A program made the position numbers and the translations under genes. Under the pieces are notes generated by a model, which had not been told where the DNA came from, ran no database searches, and was given only the letters and a program-made list of their open reading frames with translations. This document shows positions 44,535 through 55,318 of a stretch of 64,000 nucleotides of DNA, piece after piece (within the stretch, counting starts at the first letter, position 1; each line of letters begins with the position of its first letter). Source of the DNA: Lichenihabitans sp033947565 (GTDB lineage: Bacteria; Pseudomonadota; Alphaproteobacteria; Rhizobiales; Beijerinckiaceae); assembly GCF_033947565.1 (NCBI RefSeq), contig NZ_JARPVX010000003.1:62001-126000 (forward strand), read 5' to 3'.

Positions 44535-45698
44535 ATGTCCGCTCCGCGGTGCTACCTCGACTACAATGCCACGACGCCGCTCCGCCCGGGCGCGCGCGCG
44601 GCTATGGTCGCGGTGCTTGAGGCAACCGGTAACCCATCCTCGATCCACGCCGAAGGCCGTGCGGCGCGGCGGGTGGTCGAGCAAGCACGCGCCCAGGTAG
44701 CGGCGCTGGTGGGCGCCGCGGCGGACGCCATCGTCTTCACCGCCGGGGCGACCGAGGGTGCCGCTCTCGCGCTGTCGCCGACCCTCGCGGGCCCGACAGC
44801 CCCACGCGGCGTCCGACGCCTTCTCGTGTGCGCCACCGAACATGCAGCGGTGCGCCACGGACACCGCTTCGCCGAAGCCGACGTGACGGTGCTGCCGGTG
44901 GACCGACACGGCGTTCTCAGGCTCGATGCCTTGGCGTCGGCCTTGGCGGACGACGGCGGCAGCCCCGCCCTTCTGGCCCTGCAGGCCGCCAACAACGAGA
45001 CGGGCGTGTTGCAGCCGACGCGCGTCGCCGCCCAACTCGTTCACGCGGCCGGTGGGCTGCTGGTGTGCGACGCCGTCCAGATGGCCGGACGCATGCCGTT
45101 CGGCCTCGAAGAGTCCGGTGCCGACGTGGCGCTGCTGTCGAGCCACAAGATCGGTGGTCCGCAGGGCGTCGGCGCTGTGGCCTTGGCCCCCGGGGTCGTG
45201 CTTGGGGCCGCTCTCGTGCGGGGCGGTGGCCAGGAACGCGGCGCCCGGTCAGGCACGGAGAACGTCGCCGGCATTGCGGGCTTCGGCGCAGCCACCCTGG
45301 AGAGCCGCGACTCCGAGTCGGATCGCCTCGCAGCTCTGCAGCACCGCCTCGAACACGGCTTGGCGGCGCTCGACGCGGAGGCCAGCGTATTCGGCGGCGC
45401 GGTGGCGCGCCTGCCCAATACCACCGCCTTCGCGGTACCCGGCATGGCGGCGGAGACGTTGCTGATCGCTCTGGACCTGGCCGGTTTGGCAGTCTCGTCA
45501 GGCTCTGCCTGCGCGTCCGGCAAGGTGGCGCGCTCGCATGTGCTCGACGCCATGGGAGTGCCGGCCATACTGGCGCAAGGCGCGCTGCGACTCAGCACCG
45601 GCTGGGCTTCGACCGCAGCCGACATCGATCGCTTTCTCACCGCCTTCGACGTCGCAAGACGCCGCATGCGCAAGGGGCCGCTACCCATCGCGGCCTGA
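44535..45698 (+). CDS. Cysteine desulfurase (IscS/NifS class)
   Basis: A 387-residue PLP enzyme that moves sulfur from cysteine to an active-site Cys. It starts CYLDYNATTPLRPGARAAM; the PLP Lys is in LLSSHKIGGPQG; the Cys loop is SSGSACASG; the C-terminus is class I-like. It is the first gene of the suf cluster. A second desulfurase, of class II (SufS), is encoded in the same cluster. ATG at 44535 is chosen because homology begins there, although no clear ribosome site precedes it; ATG 44496 is another option. Confidence 0.92.
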   Translation: MSAPRCYLDYNATTPLRPGARAAMVAVLEATGNPSSIHAEGRAARRVVEQARAQVAALVGAAADAIVFTAGATEGAALALSPTLAGPTAPRGVRRLLVCATEHAAVRHGHRFAEADVTVLPVDRHGVLRLDALASALADDGGSPALLALQAANNETGVLQPTRVAAQLVHAAGGLLVCDAVQMAGRMPFGLEESGADVALLSSHKIGGPQGVGAVALAPGVVLGAALVRGGGQERGARSGTENVAGIAGFGAATLESRDSESDRLAALQHRLEHGLAALDAEASVFGGAVARLPNTTAFAVPGMAAETLLIALDLAGLAVSSGSACASGKVARSHVLDAMGVPAILAQGALRLSTGWASTAADIDRFLTAFDVARRRMRKGPLPIAA

Positions 45699-45768
45699 CC
45701 ACCCCATCTGAGGCTGACAGCCTTCGCATCACCTCGCGGCTTTGAACCGCCGAGCCAAGGAGCACCGA

Positions 45769-47238
<1,470 letters not shown>

Positions 47239-47257
47239 AGGCTGCCGCGGAAAACCA

Positions 47258-47345
47258 ATCTCATCGTCGTCCTTGCGAGGAGCGGAGCGACGAAGCAACC
47301 CAGGGGTGCGCCTCGGTGCCCTGGGTTGCTTCGCTCCGGTTGCAC
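47258..47345. repeat. Rhizobial-type palindromic repeat inside the suf operon
   Basis: CGAAGCAACCCAGGG (47291-47305) pairs with CCCTGGGTTGCTTCG (47319-47333) over a 13-base loop; the left side continues as CGTCGTCCTTGCGAGGAGCG, a common Rhizobiales repeat type. It differs from the family at 21.6 and 43.5 kb and fills most of the 136-base space between sufB and sufC. Confidence 0.8.
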
Positions 47346-47374
47346 TGACGAACAAGCTCTTCAGGAACACCAGC

Positions 47375-48127
47375 ATGCTTGAAATCAAGAACCTTCACGT
47401 CGAAATCGACGGCAAGAAGATCCTCAACGGCCTCAACCTTCAGGTGAAGCCGGGCGAAGTGGCCGCCATCATGGGCCCGAACGGCTCCGGCAAGTCGACG
47501 CTGTCCTATGTCATCGCCGGCAAGGATGAATATGACGTCACCGACGGCGAGATCCTCCTCGATGGCCAGAACATCCTCGAGATGGACCCCGAAGAGCGCG
47601 CCGCCGCAGGTGTGTTCCTGGCCTTCCAATACCCGGTCGAGATCCCCGGCGTGGCCACGATGACGTTTCTCAAGGCCTCCCTCAATGCGCAGCGCAAGTC
47701 GCGCGGCGAAGCGGTGTTGTCGACTCCGGACTTCATGCGCGCCGTTCGCGAGGCCGCCGATACCCTGCAGGTCAACCCCGACATGCTGAAGCGGCCGTTG
47801 AATGTCGGCTTCTCGGGTGGCGAGAAAAAGCGCATGGAAATCCTGCAGATGGCGCTGCTGGCGCCACGCTACGGCATTCTGGACGAGACGGATTCCGGCC
47901 TCGACATCGACGCCCTGCGGATCGTCTCGGAAGGCGTCAACAAGCTGCGCGCCGCGAACCGCGGTTTCCTGGTCATCACGCATTACCAGCGCCTGCTCGA
48001 CTACATCAAACCCGATGTCGTCCACGTCATGTCGAAGGGTCAGATCGTGAAGTCCGGCAGTGCCGACCTGGCGCTCGAGCTCGAGAAGAGCGGCTATCGC
48101 GATTATGTCGCGGCCGAGGCGGCGTGA
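47375..48127 (+). CDS. sufC: Fe-S assembly ATPase SufC
   Basis: A 250-residue ABC-type ATPase of the SufBC2D complex. Walker A is GPNGSGKST, the signature FSGGEKKRMEILQMA, Walker B YGILDETDSGLDIDALR. It gives no membrane part, as expected for SufC. The start is ATG 47375 (MLEIKNLHV), after the palindromic repeat; upstream codons in frame come from the repeat itself. Confidence 0.97.
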   Translation: MLEIKNLHVEIDGKKILNGLNLQVKPGEVAAIMGPNGSGKSTLSYVIAGKDEYDVTDGEILLDGQNILEMDPEERAAAGVFLAFQYPVEIPGVATMTFLKASLNAQRKSRGEAVLSTPDFMRAVREAADTLQVNPDMLKRPLNVGFSGGEKKRMEILQMALLAPRYGILDETDSGLDIDALRIVSEGVNKLRAANRGFLVITHYQRLLDYIKPDVVHVMSKGQIVKSGSADLALELEKSGYRDYVAAEAA

Positions 48128-48134
48128 GGCCCCG

Positions 48135-49469
48135 ATGACCGCCGAGATCACCCGCATCAACACGGCCGCCGAAACCAAGCTCACCGAGCAGTTTCGCTCG
48201 GCGAACTACAGCGCCCACGCCTTCGATCCGGCCTTTGACCGGAGCCGGGCTTTCGAGCGTTATTCCAAGGCCGGTCTGCCGCACCGCCGCATCGAAGCGT
48301 GGCATTACACCGATCTGCGCGCCATCCTGCGGGATGCCCACGCGCCGACGGTGGCGCCGAGCGCCGACCTCGTGGCGCAGGCTAAGGCGCATCTCGCCAA
48401 GACAGCCGAAGTCGCAGGCGCTCGCGTGGTGCTGATCGACGGGCATTTTGAGCCGTCCTTGTCGCGTGACCTCGAGCAGCCCGGTCTCAGCGTGCGGTCG
48501 CTGCTCGACGTATTGGGCGCCGGCGCTTCGGACGCGACGGCGCTGCTCGCGACCCATGCCGAAGAAGAGGCGGAAGCCGTCCTGGCCCTCAATGCCGCGT
48601 TGATGCAGGGCGGCGCGGTGGTGACGGTGACGGCCGGCGCAACCATCGCCGAGCCGGTCGAAGTGGTGATGCTGACTTCAGGCGCCCAGCCGAGCGCCGT
48701 CACGACCCGCTCCTTGGTGGCGGTCGGCGCAAAGGCGTCGGTTGTCGTCCTGGAGCGGCAGGAGTCACTCGGCCAAGCCCCCCAGCAGAGCAACCATGCG
48801 TTGATCCTGTCGGTCGGCGACGGGGCCACGCTGCACCATGTGGTTCTGCAGGACGGCACCGACACCGGCACGCAGGCCGTCACCACGGTGCTGGCGCGGC
48901 TCGGCGCCGAGTCCAACCTGATGAGCTTTGCGCTCGTGACCGGGTCGGGCTTTGTGCGTCGCCAGAATTTCATGGAATTCGCGGGCGATACGGCCAAGGG
49001 CGCGCTGCGCGGCGTGGCGCTGCTCGACGGCAAGGCCCATGCCGACACCACCCTTGTGGTCACCCACAAGGCGCTGCATTGCGAAAGCCGCGAGCTTTAC
49101 AAGCACATCCTCGACGACGAAACGACCGGCATCTTCCAGGGCAAGGTCATCGTGGCACCGGGCGCTCAGAAGACGGACGGCAAGATGATGAGCCGCGCCA
49201 TCTTCCTGAACGATGGCGCCACCATGTATAACAAGCCCGAGCTCGAGATATTCGCCGACGACGTGGTTTGCGGCCATGGCGCCACGGCCGGCTTCCTCAA
49301 CGAAGACCAGCTGTTCTACCTGCAGGCCCGTGGCATTCCGAAGGCGGTCGCCGAAGGCCTGCTGCTCGAGGCCTTCGCGGCCGAGGCGGTGGAAGACGTC
49401 GGCACGGAAGCGATCCGGGACCAGCTCACCGAAAGCATCGGCCTATGGCTGCATCAGCGACACCAGTGA
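48135..49469 (+). CDS. sufD: Fe-S assembly protein SufD
   Basis: A 444-residue SufB-like partner of SufC. It has the N-terminal helical region with HRRIEAWHYTDLRA, the beta-helix centre and the C-terminal VVCGHGATAGFLNEDQLFYLQARGIPKAVAEGLLLEAF, as in SufD. ATG 48135 follows sufC by 7 bases. The last 25 bases overlap sufS. Confidence 0.95.
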   Translation: MTAEITRINTAAETKLTEQFRSANYSAHAFDPAFDRSRAFERYSKAGLPHRRIEAWHYTDLRAILRDAHAPTVAPSADLVAQAKAHLAKTAEVAGARVVLIDGHFEPSLSRDLEQPGLSVRSLLDVLGAGASDATALLATHAEEEAEAVLALNAALMQGGAVVTVTAGATIAEPVEVVMLTSGAQPSAVTTRSLVAVGAKASVVVLERQESLGQAPQQSNHALILSVGDGATLHHVVLQDGTDTGTQAVTTVLARLGAESNLMSFALVTGSGFVRRQNFMEFAGDTAKGALRGVALLDGKAHADTTLVVTHKALHCESRELYKHILDDETTGIFQGKVIVAPGAQKTDGKMMSRAIFLNDGATMYNKPELEIFADDVVCGHGATAGFLNEDQLFYLQARGIPKAVAEGLLLEAFAAEAVEDVGTEAIRDQLTESIGLWLHQRHQ

Positions 49470-50692
49470 CGGGCTTCGACGTCGAAGCCGTGAGGGCCGA
49501 TTTCCCGGCCCTCACCTCCGTGCGGCCCTATGGCAAGCCGCTCGTTTATCTCGACAATGCCGCCTCGGTGCAGAAGCCGAGGGAGGTGATCGAACGCATC
49601 TCGCATGCCTACGAGTATGAATACGCCAACGTGCATCGTGGCCTGCACTACCTCGCCAATGCGGCAACGGATGCCTACGAGGCGGCGCGCGAGCAGGTCC
49701 GGTCGTTTCTGAACGCCGAGACGGTGGATGAGATCATCTTCACCCGCTCGGCCACCGAGGCGATCAACCTCGTGTCCTATACCTATGGGGCCGAGCGTAT
49801 CCGCGACGGCGATGAGATCGTGCTGTCGGTGATGGAGCATCACGCCAACATCATCCCCTGGCACTTCCTGCGCGAACGCCAGGGCGCGGTGCTGAACTGG
49901 GTGGATGTCGACGACGACGGCAATCTCTCGCTGGAAGCCTTCGAGCAGGCGCTTTCGCCACGCACCAAGCTGGTCGCCATCACTCACATGTCCAACATGC
50001 TGGGCACGGTGACGCCCATCAAGGACATCGTGCGGATCGCGCATGCGCGGGGCATCCCGGTGCTGGTCGACGGTTCGCAAGGCGCCGTGCACCTCGAGGT
50101 GGATGTGCGGGACCTCGATGCGGACTTCTACGTCTTCACCGGCCACAAGGTCTACGGGCCGACCGGCATCGGCGTGCTTTACGCCAAGCGCGAGATGCTC
50201 GAAGGCATGCGGCCCTTCAACGGCGGCGGCGAGATGATCGACCTCGTCACCAAGGACAGCGTGTCCTACAACCGGCCCCCACACCGCTTCGAGGCCGGCA
50301 CGCCGCCTCTGGTGCAGGCGATCGGCCTCGGTGCCGCGCTGGCCTATATGGACCGCATCGGCCGGGACAAGATCCATGTGCACGAGCAGGACCTGACGGC
50401 CTATGCGCATGAGCAGATGGGCCGGATGAACTCCATCCGTATCTACGGCAATGCCAAGCACAAGGGTGGCATCGTCGCCTTCGACATGAAGGGCGCCCAT
50501 GCCCATGACGTTGCAACCATCATCGACCGATCGGGTGTCGCGGTGCGAGCCGGCACGCATTGTGCCATGCCGCTGCTGCAACGCTATGGTGTCACGTCGA
50601 CCTGCCGGGCCTCCTTCGCGATGTACAACACGCGGGGAGAGGTCGATACCCTCGTCGCAGCCCTTCAGAAAGCCGAGGCCCTGTTCTCATGA
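49445..50692 (+). CDS. sufS: Cysteine desulfurase SufS
   Basis: A 415-residue class II cysteine desulfurase. FDVEAVRADFPAL starts the fold; YLDNAASVQKP and YANVHRGLHYLANAATDAYE bind PLP and substrate; FTGHKVYGPTGIGVLYAK holds the PLP Lys; RAGTHCAMPLL holds the active Cys. It supplies sulfur to SufBCD, normally helped by SufE or SufU, neither of which is seen here. ATG 49445 overlaps sufD by 25 bases; the stop overlaps sufT by 4. Confidence 0.97.
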   Translation: MAASATPVTGFDVEAVRADFPALTSVRPYGKPLVYLDNAASVQKPREVIERISHAYEYEYANVHRGLHYLANAATDAYEAAREQVRSFLNAETVDEIIFTRSATEAINLVSYTYGAERIRDGDEIVLSVMEHHANIIPWHFLRERQGAVLNWVDVDDDGNLSLEAFEQALSPRTKLVAITHMSNMLGTVTPIKDIVRIAHARGIPVLVDGSQGAVHLEVDVRDLDADFYVFTGHKVYGPTGIGVLYAKREMLEGMRPFNGGGEMIDLVTKDSVSYNRPPHRFEAGTPPLVQAIGLGAALAYMDRIGRDKIHVHEQDLTAYAHEQMGRMNSIRIYGNAKHKGGIVAFDMKGAHAHDVATIIDRSGVAVRAGTHCAMPLLQRYGVTSTCRASFAMYNTRGEVDTLVAALQKAEALFS

Positions 50693-51084
50693 GCCAAGAC
50701 AAAGTCGCGCCGGACGTCGTCGAGCCGGCATCCCAGCCCAATACCCCGGCGATGGCCAGCGCCCTGCCGCCCCAGGAGATCGACGCCCTGACGGACAGCA
50801 TCGTGACGGCGTTGAAGTCCGTCTACGATCCCGAAATCCCGGCCGACATCTATGAGCTGGGCCTGATCTACAAGATCGACATCGACGACAACCGCTTCGT
50901 CGCCCTCGACATGACGCTGACGGCGCCGGCCTGTCCGGTGGCCGGCGAGATGCCGGGCTGGGTCGAGACGGCGGTCAGCGCCGTGCCGGGCGTGTCGGGG
51001 GCCAAGGTCACCATGGTGTTCGATCCGCCGTGGGATCAAAGCCGCATGTCCGACGAGGCCCGCGTCGCGCTTGACATGTGGTGA
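50689..51084 (+). CDS. sufT: SUF system protein SufT (MIP18/DUF59)
   Basis: A 131-residue protein with the DUF59 domain: ALKSVYDPEIPADIYELGLIYKIDI, LTAPACPVAGEMPGW with the conserved Cys, and VTMVFDPPWDQSRMSDEARVALDMW at the end. SufT assists the maturation or transfer of Fe-S clusters. ATG 50689 overlaps the sufS stop (ATGA). It is the last gene of the operon; a strong terminator follows. Confidence 0.93.
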   Translation: MSQDKVAPDVVEPASQPNTPAMASALPPQEIDALTDSIVTALKSVYDPEIPADIYELGLIYKIDIDDNRFVALDMTLTAPACPVAGEMPGWVETAVSAVPGVSGAKVTMVFDPPWDQSRMSDEARVALDMW

Positions 51085-51110
51085 GCGGCGAGCGTCGTAT
51101 CTGAAATCTG

Positions 51111-51139
51111 AAAAGGCCGGCGCTCAGCGCCGGCCTTTT
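51111..51139. terminator. Two-way intrinsic terminator between suf operon and AsmA-like gene
   Basis: AAAAGGCCGGCGC (51111-51123), TCA loop, GCGCCGGCCTTTT (51127-51139): a perfect 13-base stem with a T-run on each strand. It serves the convergent sufT and AsmA-like genes. Confidence 0.92.
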
Positions 51140-51162
51140 CGTTTATCGGCGAGGCCATTTCG

Positions 51163-54100
51163 CTATTGGTCGACGGTGTCCGGCACCGACTGTTGTCGGC
51201 CGAGCGTCGGAGCGGCGCTTTCCTGCGTGGCATCCGTGATGGCGCCGAAGATCTTGCGCAGGAACCCTGGCGCCAGCGCCGACAGAGGGTCCACGGTGAG
51301 ATTGGGGGCGTCGGTTGAGCCGTTCAGCTTGAAATTGATGCCGAACAGGCCTTCGTGCGATCCGCCACCAAGGATCGGTCCGAAAACAGGAATCTGCGAG
51401 AACAGGTTGTTGACCCCATAGGCCGGCACATAGGTGCCCCCGAGTTGCAGCTTGTTGGCACCGAGATCGATCCAGCCCTGCACGGTGGCACCCATCTGGG
51501 GCCCGAACATGCCGCCTTCCTTGATGTTCATGCGCGATCCCGCCTTGGTGAAGATCACGTACAGCTTGCTGAAGGCGATGTTCGAGGGGTCGATCTGCGC
51601 CGCCCCCTTTCGATCCTGCGACAAGCCTTCCTCGGTCAGGCGCTTCATCGCCACATCGTCCCGCAGCAGGAAGTCGTGGACGGTCGCGTAGCCGTCGAAT
51701 TTGGTTTCCGACAGGTGGATCGTGGCACTCAGCTTGCCGCTGCCGACCTTCTTGTAAAGGTCGAAGAACGCCAGGGTGGCACCGGCATCGCCTGAGGTCG
51801 CGTCGATCAGCAGCTCGCGCCCCTGGTAGGTCGACTTGATGTCGAAGGGGGCGCGACCGAACTTGCCGTTGAGTTGCAGGCGCCGGACCTGCCCGTCGCG
51901 CTTGACCACACGCAGGTCGACGCCCGTCAAAGCTTGGCTGTTCTGACCGGTCAGCACGGCCGAATGCAATTCGAGATCGAGAGCCTTGGTTCCGTCGGCG
52001 CTGTCGCCGCTGCCGGTCAGGTTCTTCAGAAAGGGGCGGGCATCGATGTTGGCGCCATGCACCACCAGCTTGAGACCATCGCTGCCACCGGTCGCGTCGA
52101 GCCGCATGTCGTCGCCCGGCGAGAGCCGGACCTGGGTGAAGTGCGCCGACTGAAAGTCGCCGTCCTGGCCGAGGCTTGCCGAGCCGCGCAAGGAGAAGTT
52201 GCCGATATCGCAGGCGATGGCATCGACCGTCACGCCATTGCCGGTCGGTGTCACGGTCATCGTGGCGCGCGCCGCCCGCCCGCTCGGCTTAACCAAGCCC
52301 GGCACCAGATTGGCGATGCTCGCCTTCGTGAGGTCGAGGTCCACCGCAATGGCCCGGCGTTCGCCGTCGCCGAGCGGCATCGTCACCTTGGCGGCGATCG
52401 GCCCGGTGAGTTGCTTGCCGAGACTAAACCCTGCCTTGGCGCGCGCCGCATCGTCGAGCGTCAGAACGACCGTGGCGTCGCCAGTCCCGGTGCCCGCAGG
52501 CTTGCGCACATCGATCTGCGTCGCGGCACCGAACAACCGCGCTTCGCCCTTGACCCGAAATCCGGCCTTGTCGAGGACGAGATCGACCTGCCCGTCCGTC
52601 AGGCTCTGCTTGCCCACCAGTTTGTCGATCACCAGATCGCTGACCTGGGCAGTGGCCGCCACCTTCGTATCCTTGGGATTGGCGCCATTGCCGATCTTCA
52701 GGCCAACCGTGAGATCGCCCGCGATCTTGCCGCGCGCCGCGGCGAGATCTGCCGGCACATCGGCATAGGGTTTCAGGGTATCCCGCGACAGCAGGTCGGC
52801 CAAGGTGTCGAGGCCGCCTTCGACATGCAGCGCGATGGTTGCGGGCGATGGTTTGGGATCGGTGCTGGGCACGTCAAGCGAGCCGGCCGAGACGGCCAGC
52901 AACCGCCCCGGCGACACCTCGATGGAGCCCGAATCGACGTTGAAGCGCGACGTATCGCCCGTGACGGACCCGTGTCCACTCGCCTTGCGGAGCGGCGGCA
53001 CGCCAGCCATGAATCCGAGGGTAACGTCTGACACCGCATAATCGACCCGCAGGTGGCTGTCGGCGACCGAGCGCATCGCCTTCATCTTGGCGAGGTCGTC
53101 GTCGTCGAGCGCGAACGACACCGTTCCGCTGTCCACGGTGCCGCCCTGCAGGTTGACCAGCAGCCAGGCCCGCACGTCGGCCGCCACCGTGGTGGGCCAA
53201 AGCCGCAGCATCGCAGGAGCCGACATACGGCCGGCCGTCGCGCCCCCCTTGACCAGGATGCCGGTCGCCGTGTGCTGGACATCGAGAACGAGCTTGAGGT
53301 CCACCTCGGGGCCGCGAAGCCGCAGCCCGTCGAGCAGCAACCGACCGGCCTCGGTGTCGTACCGGGCCGCTAAGGATAAGGATGCCAAGGACAACGGCTT
53401 CTCGTTTGGCCGCTCGGCTCCGAAGATGCCGCTGCCATCGAGGTTCAGGGTCCACATCGGCCCGTTGCCCATCGGCGGCGCGATACGGCCCGCCAGATCG
53501 TAGGTCGCGGTTTCGGCCTTGATGTGCACTTGATCCACCAACACGGCGTTGGCGGCGGGATCATAATGGAAGGTGGCGTCCGAACCCGACAAGAACAGCG
53601 GCTCGTGATCGGGGTCGTGCAGGTGGACGAAGCCATCCTCGGTCGCGACCCGGCCGCGGGCTACCGTCAGCTTACCCGCAGCATCGAGGCCCAACGACAC
53701 GTCGGCCGACAACGCCAGATCGGTGTCGATGCCGACCTCGCGCAGCGACGGGATGGCGCGGAGATCATCGAGCGTGATGCCTCCGACGGCGACCGCAAGG
53801 CTCCGTCGCTGGTCAGCCTCGACGCCGCCCCGAAGATGCGCGAACCATCGCCCTTGAGCCCCATCAGCCGCAACGGTGAGGAGCGACGCCGTCGGCCCGG
53901 TTTTCTGGAATTGCAGGTCGAGGTTGCGGAAGGTAGTCACGGAGCCGTGCGTCCGGTCATCGAGGATGAGGGTTCCCTCACTCACCCCGAAACGGGCAAA
54001 GCCGCTCAAGCTCTGGTCGACGTCGCCGAACCGATCGATCAGGCCCGACAATGCCGCCGCAAAACGGTCGACCGGCAGCGGTGCCGGTGGCACGGCTATG

Positions 54101-54714
54101 GCGGTGTCGGTTTTGCGCGCATCGGTCTCGGGGGCGCCGGCCGCGGTGCCCCCGCTCGGCTGAGACAAGGACGACATGGCATCGGACAAACGCAGCGGCG
54201 CGCTGTCATCGGTCCCGGCCGACAAGGCAGCCGTGCCATCCGGCAGGATCGTCAGCCGCAAGACGACGTCCCGCACATCGAGGCGGGTCGGCACGACCGA
54301 TCCGGCAAGAAGGTGCAGGGGATCGAACGACACAACGGCGCGCGGCGCCCGAAAGATGGGGCGCCCCGCTTCGTCGCGAACCAACATCTGGCGGACCGCG
54401 ACGGCTGGCTTGCCATCCACGGCCTCGAGGTCCACGCCGTCGATCGCGACCTTGAACCCCGGCCGCAGGCGGCCCTCCAATGCCGTCAGCACCGGGCTTT
54501 GCAGCATGGACAGATTGATCGGCCCGTGCGCGAGCCGCAACGACACGAGGCCAAGGCCAGCCGCCACGCAGAACACGATGGTGATCGCGAAGGTGATCCA
54601 GGCGAGGCACAAACGGCGCGCGTGCTGGCTCAGGCCCGGCGCCGTGCCGCGATTGCCCCCACGCAGACGCGTGCTGCGTTCGGCGGTCGTGAGATCGTCG
54701 GTGTGATCAACCAA
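51163..54714 (-). CDS. AsmA-like / DUF3971 giant membrane protein
   Basis: A 1183-residue protein with an N-terminal membrane helix at about 36-60 (LCLAWITFAITIVFCVAAGLGLVSL), then a very long beta-rich stretch: a DUF3971-type domain (RLRPGFKVAIDGVDLE and VSFDPLHLLAGSVVPTRLDVRDV), and an AsmA-like C-terminal domain ending with GTYVPAYGVNNLFSQIPVFGPILGGGSHEGLFGINFKLNGS. Such proteins (YhdP, TamB, AsmA group) are thought to form bridges that carry phospholipids to the outer membrane. The start seen is TTG at 54714, with a poor ribosome site, so it is uncertain. It is alone, convergent with suf. Confidence 0.88.
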   Translation of the reverse strand: MVDHTDDLTTAERSTRLRGGNRGTAPGLSQHARRLCLAWITFAITIVFCVAAGLGLVSLRLAHGPINLSMLQSPVLTALEGRLRPGFKVAIDGVDLEAVDGKPAVAVRQMLVRDEAGRPIFRAPRAVVSFDPLHLLAGSVVPTRLDVRDVVLRLTILPDGTAALSAGTDDSAPLRLSDAMSSLSQPSGGTAAGAPETDARKTDTAIAVPPAPLPVDRFAAALSGLIDRFGDVDQSLSGFARFGVSEGTLILDDRTHGSVTTFRNLDLQFQKTGPTASLLTVAADGAQGRWFAHLRGGVEADQRRSLAVAVGGITLDDLRAIPSLREVGIDTDLALSADVSLGLDAAGKLTVARGRVATEDGFVHLHDPDHEPLFLSGSDATFHYDPAANAVLVDQVHIKAETATYDLAGRIAPPMGNGPMWTLNLDGSGIFGAERPNEKPLSLASLSLAARYDTEAGRLLLDGLRLRGPEVDLKLVLDVQHTATGILVKGGATAGRMSAPAMLRLWPTTVAADVRAWLLVNLQGGTVDSGTVSFALDDDDLAKMKAMRSVADSHLRVDYAVSDVTLGFMAGVPPLRKASGHGSVTGDTSRFNVDSGSIEVSPGRLLAVSAGSLDVPSTDPKPSPATIALHVEGGLDTLADLLSRDTLKPYADVPADLAAARGKIAGDLTVGLKIGNGANPKDTKVAATAQVSDLVIDKLVGKQSLTDGQVDLVLDKAGFRVKGEARLFGAATQIDVRKPAGTGTGDATVVLTLDDAARAKAGFSLGKQLTGPIAAKVTMPLGDGERRAIAVDLDLTKASIANLVPGLVKPSGRAARATMTVTPTGNGVTVDAIACDIGNFSLRGSASLGQDGDFQSAHFTQVRLSPGDDMRLDATGGSDGLKLVVHGANIDARPFLKNLTGSGDSADGTKALDLELHSAVLTGQNSQALTGVDLRVVKRDGQVRRLQLNGKFGRAPFDIKSTYQGRELLIDATSGDAGATLAFFDLYKKVGSGKLSATIHLSETKFDGYATVHDFLLRDDVAMKRLTEEGLSQDRKGAAQIDPSNIAFSKLYVIFTKAGSRMNIKEGGMFGPQMGATVQGWIDLGANKLQLGGTYVPAYGVNNLFSQIPVFGPILGGGSHEGLFGINFKLNGSTDAPNLTVDPLSALAPGFLRKIFGAITDATQESAAPTLGRQQSVPDTVDQ

Positions 54715-54838
54715 AAGCCGGCCTGTTCGCCTTTTTCATGCGGGGTCGGTGTTCAAGCGGCCTGGATGGTCGCGCCGATGCCAGACCTGTGTCTATGGTG
54801 CAACCCTCTCAACGCCCAATAGGACGAAAGGAAGGCCG

Positions 54839-55312
54839 ATGACCGGATCGCTGCATATCGGAGACGTCGCACCGCCCTTCGGGTTCGTGGCTCGTGACGG
54901 CGCACCGCTGACCAACGAGGCCTGCCGGGGCCGCAAGGTCGTGCTTTATTTCTATCCCAAGGACGATACGAGCGGCTGCACCAAGGAGGCGATCGACTTC
55001 AACCAGCTCCGCTCGGCCTTTGCGGCATGTGACACGACCGTTATCGGCGTTTCGCCCGATTCGGCTGCGAGCCACGAAAAGTTCAAGGCCAAGCACGGGC
55101 TTGATCTCGAGCTCGGGTCGGACGAGTCGAAGGCCATGCTGGAAGCCTATGGTGTGTGGACGCAAAAGAGCATGTATGGCCGCAAATACATGGGTGTCGA
55201 GCGCACCACGGTGCTGATCGGCCGCGATGGTGCGGTGGCTCAGATCTGGCCCAACGTGAAGGTGCCCGGCCATGCGGAAGCCGTGCTGGCGGCCGCTCAG
55301 GCCCTGGCCTGA
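54839..55312 (+). CDS. bcp: Thioredoxin-dependent peroxiredoxin, Bcp/PrxQ family
   Basis: A 157-residue thiol peroxidase that reduces H2O2 and organic peroxides. YFYPKDDTSGCTKEA carries the peroxidatic Cys47. The residue five places on, usually the resolving Cys, is Ile52, so this is a one-Cys or atypical form; another Cys is at 64. The rest (VIGVSPDSAASHEKF, YGRKYMGVERTTVLIG) is standard. GAAAGGAAGG is ahead of ATG 54839. The gene runs away from the AsmA-like gene and converges on the Rrf2 gene. Confidence 0.93.
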   Translation: MTGSLHIGDVAPPFGFVARDGAPLTNEACRGRKVVLYFYPKDDTSGCTKEAIDFNQLRSAFAACDTTVIGVSPDSAASHEKFKAKHGLDLELGSDESKAMLEAYGVWTQKSMYGRKYMGVERTTVLIGRDGAVAQIWPNVKVPGHAEAVLAAAQALA

Positions 55313-55318
55313 TGCCGA

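Noticed and set aside
51874..53031. Long plus-strand frames opposite the AsmA-like gene
   Set aside because: Composition bias only; the minus-strand gene has coherent domains and both terminator and membrane helix.
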